This document shows positions 1 through 10,484 of a DNA stretch of 64,000 bases, in pieces. The first letter of the stretch is position 1. Every line of letters begins with the position of its first letter. Both the position numbers and the translations under genes were made by a program. Source of the DNA: Strix aluco (Eukaryota; Chordata; Aves; Strigiformes; Strigidae); the NCBI RefSeq assembly GCF_031877795.1, contig NC_133932.1:39384180-39448179 (forward strand), given 5' to 3'. A model generated the notes under the pieces. The model had not been told where the DNA came from and searched no databases. It saw only the letters and a list, made by a program, of their open reading frames with translations.

Positions 1-1516
1 TTGGTAAAAGGTTCTGTGCTGACCTGAAGCTCAGAGGGGACCATGCAGCCACTCTGCCTGTCCTGCTCTCCTTCCCCTCCTGTGCCAGGGGAGGAGACAC
101 CATCCCAGCAAACAGGGTCTCCCCGGCCTTCCCGCTGCTGTTTGCACCAAATCCTCCCACACCCGTTAGGCTCTTCCCCCAGCAAGACATCCTTCAAGGC
201 ACAGACTGCTTCAGAGGGGGACCAGACACCGCAGACCTGTCCTCCCACCTCTGCCACCTCTGTCCACTTTCCCCTAACATTCCCTGAGGCCTCATTCTGG
301 GAAGCGAGAGGCAGTGCAGCATGGATGTTGCAGGGTTAGGGGCCTGAGGATCCCAGATCCTGAGAGGGGAATCTGGTCAAAGAGCACAGCATGCTCCATG
401 CGGCCGTGTGCCCATGGAGGCTGGCTGCCAGGTGGATTCCCTGTTGCCACACAGGACCACAAGGTCCCGCTGTGCCCTTCTATTGAGCACGAGTGCTTGC
501 CAAGTCTCCTTCCTACCCAGCTATGTCACACTCATGAACTTTACTGCCTGAATCTTACTGTCCTTCTGCCCAATTTGGCTGAAATTAATTAAATAGGGTT
601 AAAAATTACAGGAAAGGAGACTGAAAAGTCCATATACACAGAGACAGCCTAATCATATCATCCTTATTTCTGTAGGCGAGCAGGCTAAAAATAACCCTTA
701 TATGAGACAGCACCAGCGCTACGCTAACATCCCCTCAGGGGAGGACTTGAGTCCTGCTGGAAAACCTGCCCCAGCAGCCAGTGCCTTGGCCTGGCTTTTA
801 GCACCAGGGCCTGGCATGAATGTTGCTGACAAACCCAGCCGTCCGCAGTCCCCGCTGCTCTGTCTGGGGCTGCCTTTTGGGAAGGTCCCCAAGAGAGGCT
901 GTCGCTGCCCCTGGGACAATGATGCAGCAGACAGCAGCGCCTGGCCCGGCTCCAGCTGACCCAGTGGAGGTGGCACAGCCAGGCGATGCCACAGCAGAGC
1001 GGATCCCCCCCTGCGTGGGAGCAATGCCTGGTGGCCGGGGGCTGTGCTGGTGTGTGTCCCCAGCAACCCAAGCTGCTCCCTCTGTCCGGGCAGGCTACGG
1101 GAGGAGTCCTGCCATGCCCATCGCCCCATCCCAGCCACCACGTTTTGGGAAGGTTTGGCCAGTCTCTCTTGGGCACATGCTACCCCAGGCGCTGCAGCAT
1201 CCCTGCCCGTTGCCATGATGTCATCTGCCCATCCTCAAATTCAGCCCAGCTCTGCTCTGGGCTTATGCTGCAGTTATTTAGGAATGCTGCCTCCACTACC
1301 ATTAGGCCCCTGCTCATTGCAGCTTGAAACCATCCTGTTTGGTCTGACAAATGACTGTAGTATAACTTAATAAGCAGGAGTACCCAACACGTGCCACATC
1401 TGGCCCTCCCCATCTGTCCTTGCTCTCCACAGAGCCTCTTCTGAAGCCCCCCTCCAACACCGCCCCTCACCCTCACCTCGTGGCACGGAAAAACCGGGTG
1501 GAAAGGGGACACTCAC
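1..1516 (-). other. intron of the CBS-like gene (left edge)
   Basis: Follows the donor GTGAGT at 1516. No exon with the PLP-lysine motif appears here. The matching CBS intron is about 1 kb, so this one is longer. The sequence is GC-moderate and unique. Its open reading frames have no recognisable homology. Confidence 0.6.
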
Positions 1517-1623
1517 GGAGCTCACACTTGAGCCCATAGGACTTCCCAATCTTGTTGATTCGGACCATTGGGGTGCAGCCAATTTTCTTCAGGATGTTGG
1601 GCAAGATCTTTGTTTCTTCTGGC
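1517..1623 (-). CDS. CBS-like paralogue exon 2
   Basis: A 107-nt exon; acceptor ATTTCAG, donor GTGAGT from 1516. Length, phases and flanking consensus equal those of the CBS exon at 38426-38320. It encodes [20 protein letters not shown], then [15 protein letters not shown]. The reading is open and conserved at RINKIGK and GLKCEL. It would continue into a PLP-lysine exon left of the window. Confidence 0.93.
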
Positions 1624-4600
1624 CTGAAATAATGCAGAGAGGAGAAAAAAAAAGTCAAATCAAAGCAACTGTTATGCAACATGAACCAAGATAAAATCTG
1701 AGTGAGGTTTCAGCAACTTTTTCAAGGCCACTGAGAGACACCCCAACTCCAAGAGAAAAGGTTCCCATCAACAATTAATGGCAACAGGAGCTAGTTACAG
1801 TTTTCCATCACTCTTACAAAGAATTATTAATTCTTTTGCATAAAAAATAAGGTAATTAATTTTCAGGGCTTTTCTGAAATGTCCTGTTCTGCAAGGCCTT
1901 GGGCCAGGCTTATAACTCAATGAAGTGAGAAGAGCTGACAAGCTTCAGGATTTTATGTAGTGGGTGAGAAAGCAGGAAGACTGTGCACAATACAAGGCTC
2001 CCCCTTTTTTCTCTGTCCTACCAAAAACCACCTCTGCTTTTCGCATTTTCAGCTATCTCTTTTGCTTGCCTGGCCAGGACTCACAGACTTGCAAGAGTGG
2101 CTCCAAGCCATCAGAAAGTCCCAAGCCACAGAGGACTCTGGAGGTTTTTTTTGCAAATAATTGAACTAAGCTCTTGGATCAGTGCAATCCAGCCTCCCAG
2201 TTTTGCTAGTCTCTGTCAGACTCCAACAGAAGCCAACAACCATGTCACAGCAATTGCAATCAGAATGGAAAAGACCTGTTTGCACAACACACAGCTGAAT
2301 TCATCTTGCTACGCAGCCAGTGAACTTGTGTCCTTACACTTTTTAAAAGATGGAGGGAAAAGACTGATGAGGGCTGTGTTTATTGGGGCCACAAATGTAT
2401 TGCCCCTGGTTGATAGCCAGCACGTCTCTCTCTTGAGTGGGGTGACAAAGCCCCACCCCCTCACTGCTCAGGTCTCCTTTGAACAGCTCTCGCCTACTAT
2501 CATCCTTTGAACCTTGAACCCAGGTTATCCTTGTCTGCTATCACAGCTGGGCAGATGGCTGTCTGCTGACAGAAAGTCCATATGGTGCAGGGTTGACATG
2601 CTGATTTACTGAAAGACACACACACCTCCTTCCAGGTTTTGCAAGCATGATATAAACACTTTTTGCTTTGCAAGAGTATGGGGGTAGTGGTTTAGTGCAG
2701 GTCTTTACTACCAAAAGGAGCCAGCCTCCTTACATCTCAAGCCCAGAAATGATGGAGTATTACATGCATGCTGTTACTTCTCCCTCCATGGAAAGTGTAA
2801 CTGCGCACATTGCAACCTCTATTGAGTGCTGGTAAATGTGAGGCAATAACTCAATAAATGAGCTTCACCCACAGCCGCAGCCATTTTCCATCTGCTCTAA
2901 AAGCCACCAAAATGCTCAGGGATTTCAGTGGAGCTGACCCATGGCACGAGGAGACTCCAGCTCCTTCAGGCAGCTTTTAACTAGAGCTTGGCTTTCAAGA
3001 GAGTGACCTGCATATTACGTTACACATCTAGATTGCTGGAAGTCTTCAAGAGAAGAAAGTAAGGCCATTTATTTACCTTCAGCTAGTAATTGTGGTAAAC
3101 AAGATGCTACTGTGCCCTTTGAACCCCAGCAAGGGGTGATGTGGCATAATGAGGTGCTGTGCAGCTCCAGGGTCTGCAGTGATGGAGCCTGGTGAGGGGA
3201 GAGGGAAGGGGAAGGCAACCTGTGCTGCCTTGCATCCCTGAGCGAGCCTTGGCAGGAGGGCAAAGGTGGCAACCAGAAACTGCACTGCTCTTTTGCACTG
3301 CAATTAGCTACCACCCCCTAAAAAGAATAGCCTTTCTCTCACTCTGGGATAAAGTTTTCTGCAGTTCCTATCAAATTCCTTTCCCCATCACTGCCATATT
3401 TTACTACAAAAATAATAGTAACATGGTCAGCTTCCTTCCCCAGCTGCATGAGCTCTGTACATGTGCCTGAAGGCAGCAGATCTTTGGGGATACAAGGATC
3501 TCTGGCAAATGCCTTCTAAAGGATGTGGTGGGGACACTCTAGTTCTGCAGCTGCTATTATCAGTTCAGAATTGCAGTGGACAAGGATGGTTTTTCTCTAA
3601 GATCCCTGCTTTTACTCATGGCATGTTATTCCATAAGATGTCCAGGAGAAAAACAGTCCTGGCAAATGAAGTGATTCTTACTGAGGGTTTAGAGGGTCAG
3701 AATTGGCTTAAGGGATATCAGAACTAGTCTACCTCTGTATCTTTGGAAAAATTTAAATAATTAATATTCTTAATTAAAATAACATCTTGTCTTCTCCCTT
3801 CACACCCATCCTCTGCTTCTACCACCAAAACTCAATCAGTTTTCACATGGGAATCGCAGAAAGTCCAGAGATTTTGGCTACACTGGCTGCCACCTGTGCT
3901 TTACCCAGAGCAGAGAAACCAAACACCCCCCTCCAGTGTGACGTGTCCTAGTGTATTTTCCTCACTGCTGTACAGGAGTTATGTTTCAGTCCCTGCCGCA
4001 GCGACACCGCATGGGCCCCCTCAGCCAGACCCCATCCCCAGGGAGGTGCCCGATGCCTGGGACTGTGGCTGCCCTGGTGACCTCCCCAGCTGCCCATCTC
4101 CTGACTGGGGGGTGGGATGGGCCCTGGCATCAGCCCCGCCTTGCTGCCCCATGTCACCCTGATGCTAAATTACTAAAAACCAAGAATGTTATCCTGCTCT
4201 GCATGGTAACTAAGGAAAAAAAAAAAAGTTTGACTAAAAAGAGCTGATCCTATCCTGAGGCACAGGGAATTTACTGGGTGACTGCCTGGATGCATGTTTG
4301 CTGGGTCAGCTCTGAGGCTGTGGAGCCCACTCCTGCCTCCTTCATCGGCCAGACCCAGAAGCAACAGCCTGGTGGCTGTGCTCTGGCCGTGTCCTGCCTG
4401 GCATGCTGTACAAAGCTCCCCCAGGCAGGCAGGCATCCACACAGAGCAGTGCCGCACCTTCCACGGGCTCCAGTTCCTCACGTGCTGGAGCTGAATTCAT
4501 GTTTTACATCTTTAGCACAGCAGGGATGTGACCGCAGTTCCCTTGACATTTATAGGACAGCCTTATCTTTAATAGCTTGTCTGGGTCTGGTTTGCCGGGC

Positions 4601-5386
4601 CATTAAAGCACATCTCGTCTAGTCTAGTCTGGGCACTTTGGCAGGCTTATCTTACCATGGGAGGAAACCCACTGCACATGAATGTATGGCTGCTACTGCC
4701 TGTGCTGTACAACGGATGGGTGCAACAGCTTTGGGGTGTATGCATGCATTACACTACAGCCAGGAGAGCCATTGCTGCACCTCCTCGAGTGCCTAGAAGC
4801 TGGGAGTGGCTTCACTTCTGCTGTGCACCAGACCTCATGGAGTCCACTTTGCAGAAGTGTAGAAGTGCCTGGTTGAAATCTACCTTTAAAATATGTTCAT
4901 CTTAATTCTTCTAAAATGAGATATCCCAAACTAGCAGACGCTTTCAAATGTGTGCTGGGAAACACATAGCTGAGTGTTGAGCCAGACACATCTTTCTACA
5001 AGATTAAAGGGAGTGAGAAAGTTCTTCCTGGAGAGGAGATAGTAGGTGGGTTTTGCCTCCTGGAAAACAAACCATCATTAATGTAACATACTGTCAAACT
5101 ACTGACTTGACCATCCTGGTGTAACAGTAGTACTTCATCTTCAGAAAAAGATAGCAAGCTGTCTGCACTCTGAAATAACCAGCATGAAAGAATTACTTAC
5201 AAGGGCATACAGGAGTGTGGAGACTTGGTGGCAGGCGTTGCAGCTGTCCATGTGCACTTACTAGGCAAGTTGGGAAGAATCCACGCGCTGTCAGCTTTGC
5301 TTTCCTGACTTCCCACACAACTGCCGTTCACGAGCAGGCACGTCTTGGTGAGCTCCTGTGTTGTAGAAATAGAGACCCACAGTCAC
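1517..5386 (-). CDS. second cystathionine beta-synthase-like gene, 5' part only
   Basis: Two exons homologous to the first two CBS coding exons lie in the same order and strand, with the same splice phases, about 15 kb downstream of the CBS stop. The 107-nt exon differs from CBS at about 25 of 107 bases (8 of 35 residues), so this is an old tandem duplication, not an assembly duplicate. Introns are kept, so it is not a retrocopy. The first exon keeps the haem Cys and His with the correct 13-residue spacing. The PLP lysine exon and all later exons would lie beyond the left edge, so activity cannot be judged. No in-frame ATG precedes the haem motif in the exon, so it is either started from an upstream exon or is a decaying copy. 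The two exons seen carry no frameshift or internal stop. Confidence 0.85.
1624..5200 (-). other. intron of the CBS-like gene between its two exons
   Basis: 3.6 kb, against about 0.6 kb for the equivalent CBS intron. No repeat family or exon was recognised. Confidence 0.65.
5201..5386 (-). CDS. CBS-like paralogue haem-domain exon
   Basis: The donor is GTAAGT from 5200. The best acceptor is a C/T-rich tract ending in CTCCTAG before 5386. The frame set by the donor phase encodes [12 protein letters not shown], then [16 protein letters not shown], clearly related to the CBS segment WIRPDTPSKCTWKLGKPLSA and its SPHRH. Cys is encoded at 5256-5254 and His at 5217-5215. With this acceptor an in-frame TGA lies at 5385-5383 and no ATG follows before the motif, so the 5' end may instead use an internal acceptor at 5355 or 5320. 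Confidence 0.8.
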
Positions 5387-7940
5387 CTAGGAGGACAAGG
5401 AGGCAGGCAGGCACCTGAGCAATAATTGCTGAAGACAAGGAATGACTTCCCTGTTTGGGTGTGAAAGCAGAGCAGCCAGCCTGCATGGGGCATCCCTGCA
5501 GCAGCATTTCAGAAACCAGTTCTACAGATGCATCAAACTGCTCTTTTTCGAGTAGTGTACTGAACCACATACATAGTAAACCATCACCTGGCCACCATCT
5601 CCAGTAAGTCTTCCCCTGGTCTAATGTACATTGAAGCATTCCTTCCACTAGAAAATTTGGTGCTCTGTATTTAATTATTTGGTCAAGAGCAGTGTTTTTC
5701 ACCCTAGCAGTGAAGAAACTGTAGATAAGTCTACCCAGCAATAATTTGAGTATATTTGTATGGTGGTAGTGGGCCTCAAAGCACCAGAGGACACCTCGAC
5801 TCTGGTATCTGAGTATTAAAAGGAAAAGAGAGAATTGATAGAAACAGAACAACAGGGAAGGGCAGCAAAGGTGCTCAGGGGTAAAGAGCGAGTTCTACAG
5901 TAAAACAGCTTAATTAGAGGAGGATTCATCAGATTGGAAATGAGACAGGTGGCTAGTGGTGAAAGCGGGCTGTAAATCCCGGGGGATCGGGAGAAGGTGA
6001 CCGAGAAACACTTTTTTGCTTTTCAGCATCAAATAATAAGGCAAAATGAAATTATCAGAAACAACCATAGGAGCAGAGCAGGTAGAAGTGGAACCAGAAA
6101 AGAGTAAAGCAAGTTTGCAAAGGTCGAGTTCATTAATGGCTCTTAAACACACTGGCCTTGATGGTACCTGTGCTCTGTGAACACGGTAATTTGCTGTGCT
6201 GGTTTCTCTGTATTGCTGGTGCATTTACAAAGAAAAGGAGGGGTCTGGTTTTATAGTTTATTCTCTGCATCTGCTACTGACCAATAGCAGAAACAAGTTA
6301 CACGGAGCTTTGGTGTGACCCCCTCTGGTGTAACCCTCTCTGAAATTCATCAGCCAACCTTCTGTGCTAAGGAAATCAGCCACATGGAGAAAAGACACAT
6401 GATTTTGGTAATTGAAAGTTTCTTTTCTGGCTTGTTCACAGAATGAATGTGTCTTGATTCAGCCTTTGTTGAATAAAGGGACCTTGCAACTCAGTAGGGT
6501 CATGGTTGGAGACTTGTGTCTTCCTTACAGTTGATGGTGAAAGTTGGTAATAACCTGCTTGTTGTAGCATAGCCTGTCCTATCTTCCTACACTACCATGG
6601 TGGTGCATTTTACTATTAGAACAAGTGTAATGCTCTCGTTAACTTCACTGTAGTAGAAATTCTCAAGGGCATGATATTGGACCTTCTTTCACATTTAACT
6701 TCAGATTGAGAACAAAGACATAATTTTGAAATTTGATAGAACCAAACCAGGGACACAAAGAAGAAATACCTCTACATTTCTAAACGCAGAGGACTGCCTG
6801 CAGAAGGACAAGGCCTGCTGCCACGTGGAGGGGAGGGGATGTGGGAATGAACTCTAGCTACTGCCCCGGGGAGGGAATTCGGGCTGCTGACAGGAGGATG
6901 CTGGAGCCAACATGCACTGCACAGAGAGAGGAGGCAAACAGGTCTGCAGAGCATCATCTTCATCTCAGGCCATAAGGCCACGGCTCTGCCCCCCAGACAG
7001 CCGGGCTGCCTGCAGCACCTGTGAAGACCAGCTGAGTCACAGCAGCCAGGCACGCAGCCAGCACGCTGTTATGGCTGGGTCCTGATTATCTAATTAATTT
7101 GTGGCTCAACATGTGAGTCCAAGGGAGGCCTTAATTACCATTTCTGCCATTCTCCTTTTGCTCGCTTGCTCGTTTCACCCACTTGACAGGAGATTCTTTG
7201 AAGTAGCACAGCACGACTACCTGAGGTCTGCGCTGTGCTTTCCCGGTGGTTTCCCCACCAGCCGGGAGGATGGAGCTGTGGTTCACTCCCTGAGTGCCAG
7301 GCTGTCCCTGAAACACAGAAATACACCACACTGTTATACTAGCAGCAGAGGAGGGCTGAAATGGCCTGTGGCGTGTGGCCAAGCTTTCTTCTCAGCCAGA
7401 GGTCCTAGGGCATCTTTGAAGATGGAGGTCAACAAATTCATGTCGCCGCCTGGTCCTGCCACTGGAGCTTGAAGCAGGATAGAAGGCAGGGGATACCAGG
7501 CTGCCTCCATGCCAGGCACTGAGTTGCCTTTTCTCCTCTGGAAGCACTGACTCCAGCCTCACAAAACAGTGAGAGACTATGAGGGCAGTCACGCCAAAAC
7601 AGCTTGGACCCTGCAGCCGACAAAATCTCTCCTGGCAAACTTTGCCTCCCAGTGCTCTTCCCCACCACTGCCAAACCTGTTGCTTTTTGGGAGGGATTAA
7701 CGGAAAAAAAAAAAAAAAAGTTAATTTCCTTGCAAGCCAGGATTTGTGTCGGCCTTGAGTATATCTCCCCAAGCAAATCCTTGTTTACCTAATGAATTAA
7801 CTGGGAAGGAGCAAAAGTCGCTTGTGGGTAAAGAAGAGATAAGCCACCGTGTATCTGAGGCAGTTAGCATGCTTTCACAACTGAGGTCACTGGTTACCAA
7901 CCAAAATGTTGGCAAACTAGATTTTACAAGTATTTTTTTC

Positions 7941-7961
7941 TTTTTTTTTTTTTTTTTTTTT
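7941..7961. repeat. poly(T) tract, 21 bases
   Basis: A T21 run on the plus strand after TATTTTTTTC. An A16 run sits at 7704-7719. Both are in the probable intron upstream of the CBS-like haem exon. No SINE body was recognised next to them. Confidence 0.9.
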
Positions 7962-9879
7962 GCTGGTGATGCCCATCTCGACCATTCTGCAGTGGAGTGG
8001 AAAGAGAGGAGAGGCAGGAGACTACTTTTGCTGGTCTTTTCCACCTTTGCTGGCATGTGGCTCCCTGCCCTGGTGGGTGCCAGGCCTGGGGGAGGCCGGC
8101 ATCGGCAGCGGGGCCTCGCGCAAACTCCCTCTCCTCTCCAGCCCCGGCTGCATGGACACACTATGTGTGCCCCATATTTCTCCATGGGGCAGCTCGGTGG
8201 AGCTGCAGGAGTGACATCGAGCTGCAGGGACTGCCAGAGAGGGCCCAGTGCCACTGGCTACCCTCCAGGTGAGGGTTTGCACCCCCACTTTAGGGCAGTG
8301 GCCCCAGAGCTACTACATGTTTCACCTGAGCACAAGGGGAGCCAACGCCATGTGTCTGGCTGCAGGGACGGACACCTGCCAAGCCCTGGGTGAAGGTGGG
8401 CAACCTCTGCGGGGGCTCAGGAGCACCCTGATGCCCCCTTAAGCACCCACCTGGGAATGGCAGCATCCAAGCATCTCCCTTGCCACCGCCAAGAAGTGCC
8501 ACAGGCCCCAGCATTGCCCCTGCCAGGAGCAGCCAACCTGGCCCTGAAGCCAAGGGTTGGAGGCAGCATGCCATGCTGAGGCAGCTGGTGCAGGAGGACT
8601 TCATTGAAGGAAGAGCACTACTGGCTTTCCGCCTTCTAAAATAAGGTTGCATTCTGCTCATTGTGTTCAGTTCCCGTAACGTCTGACATAAAAAAAATGG
8701 CAAGAATGGAGTTTTCATTTGTTTGCTCACCCAAAGTGTATGCAAATGTATTTTCTAGATGCCCAGAAAACAAAGAAACAAGACCTGGCCCTTGACTAGG
8801 TCAACATCTACATTCCTCTCTGCTGGAGGATTTCTCAACTATCTCTTCAAGCATTGGTTAATTCCTGGTGTGGTGCTGCAGAACTGCACAGATGTCCTTC
8901 CAGTTATGAGTCATTCTAAAACATCTTCATGGCTGTGCCCAAGGTCTGGATTCATATTTAAACTAAGATATGTCTAAAACCACTGTGGTTCTGAAGGTAA
9001 CCTTAAAAAATGCCTGAAATGTGGGAATCCAATACCATCTCTGCGAGACAACAAGCGACCTGAAAGGGTACCAAAGGATGGGAAGAATCTGACTTTCTTG
9101 TATCTTTCAGAGGCCTTGACACGACACCAGCAAGCTGCTCCCCTGCTGATGGTCTCAGCAGTTACACCCCATGAACACACAGGCTGGTTGGGAAGTATGA
9201 GCAGAAAGGGGCATGGGGCCACTGGGGACGGTCTGACTGCAGCCAAGCATGGCTGAGAGGAGCAGTGTCCAGTGCAAACATCTTCCTACGCTGCCTCCAG
9301 TGCAGTTTTAAATCACCTTATATCACAAAGCAAAGATACGTTCTCTCTTGATTACCAAAACTCTTAACCTATGTCCCAGTACTCCCCCTAACCACTGCTT
9401 GAAGCTTCAGCTATCATCTGATCAACCATCAAATACATCTGACCTATTGTAGGTGTCCTGCAACAGCCCCGTTACTCTCTTCTAAATTGAGAAGTTTGAG
9501 ACGGCACAAGACCGGACAAAGGATAAATGGAAATATCCACTGGAGCTGGGAAGCAAGCCAAGAGACCGGGCATGCTAACACGTAGTTCTGCAGCTGCTGC
9601 TACTTACTGAAAATACACGACAAAGAGCATAGGCTAATGTTTATAGAGTACTTTGCAGATAGGAGATTGCAATTATTAGGTTATCAGACTGCACTGATAA
9701 CTTCAAAAGGAAGAAAATCAAGACATTAAGTAGACTGAAGGAAAATAAGATTAACTCGGCAGGGCAGAGTTACATGTGAACTTGCCCCAGACAAAGCAAA
9801 ATGCCATTTTCTTGCTTTATTTTAAAGAAATGGTATTGCTGTCGCTGAGCAAGACAAATGCAACATCAGTTTAACAGAA

Positions 9880-10080
9880 TCACAAAGTGACTCAGGCTGA
9901 AAGGGACCTTGGGAGGTCTCCAGTCCAGCCTCCTGCTCCAAGCTGGTTCAGCACTAAGTTCAGCTCAGGTTGCTCAGGGCTTTGTCCTCTTGGGTCTTGA
10001 AAAACTCCAAGGATGGAGACTGCACAAGCTCTCCAGACAACCTGCTCCACCACCTGACTGACATAAGTCAGTAGCATAAA
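9880..10080 (-). mobile_element. CR1 LINE 3' fragment
   Basis: The plus strand reads AGAATCACAAAGTGACTCAG, then GCTGAAAGGGACCTTGGGAG, GTCCAGCCTCCTGCTC and GGAGACTGCACAAGC. This is the reverse complement of the CR1 3' part typical of birds and reptiles. It is diverged and 5'-truncated, and lies in the probable first intron of the CBS-like gene. Confidence 0.8.
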
Positions 10081-10304
10081 GCCAGAACCTCCCCAGTTTT
10101 CAGATTTATTCAGATCTTGCTGAAAGCGCAGACACTCCCTGGATCAGAGTCAACCTTTGAACAGGATGAGAAGCAGAGGCTACCAGATTCCTCCTCTTTT
10201 CAAGCCTCTCCACGACAACAAAGTTACCTGGTTAGTAGGCATGGCTCCCATGCAGTCTGCCATTAAAAAAGCAGCGTGTTCAGTAATAGATAAGCCATAC
10301 TTAC

Positions 10305-10484
10305 CACATTCAGTGTATCAGCCGAATGCCTCCGCTGTGCTCTAGCACTGAGCTTATATGTGCCCAGTGGCAGGGGACACCAATGAGCGGCGGTAAGCGC
10401 TCTGCGGAGGGACGCTGATTGGGTCCTGCCTCACACCTAATTATGCCCAGCACCTGATTGCTCTCAGAGCGTAAATGATTGGGG
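10305..10484 (-). promoter_or_regulatory. probable TATA/CCAAT promoter and short first exon of the CBS-like gene
   Basis: Reading on the minus strand: CCCCAAT at 10484-10478, CCCAATCAGCG from 10423, an inverted CCAAT at 10384-10380, then CATATAAGCTC with TATAAG at 10358-10353. A start about 30 bases on, near 10330, would give a short exon ending at 10305, directly followed by the strong donor GTAAGTATGG. Order and spacing fit a class II TATA promoter. It lies 4.9 kb upstream of the paralogue's haem exon. The link to that gene is inferred from position and strand only. Confidence 0.55.

Larger units (their letters stand above)
5387..10304 (-). other. probable first intron of the CBS-like gene
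   Basis: Runs from the donor next to the TATA promoter to the haem-exon acceptor. It contains the CR1 fragment at 9880-10080 and the A and T tracts near 7.7 and 7.95 kb. No additional exon was recognised, but a small exon carrying the start codon could be hidden here. Confidence 0.45.

Noticed and set aside
719-1216. 165-residue minus-strand open frame next to the CBS-like exon
   Set aside because: It was tested as a possible further paralogue exon. It lacks any CBS motif, and several frames are open here because of GC content.
1517-5386. CBS-like copy as an assembly duplication or processed retrocopy
   Set aside because: About 77% identity in the clearest exon excludes a collapsed or duplicated haplotype, and retained introns with matching phases exclude a retrocopy.
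7746-8393. 215-residue plus-strand open frame with a poly-Phe run
   Set aside because: It crosses a T21 tract and has no family resemblance. The homopolymer keeps the frame open by chance.
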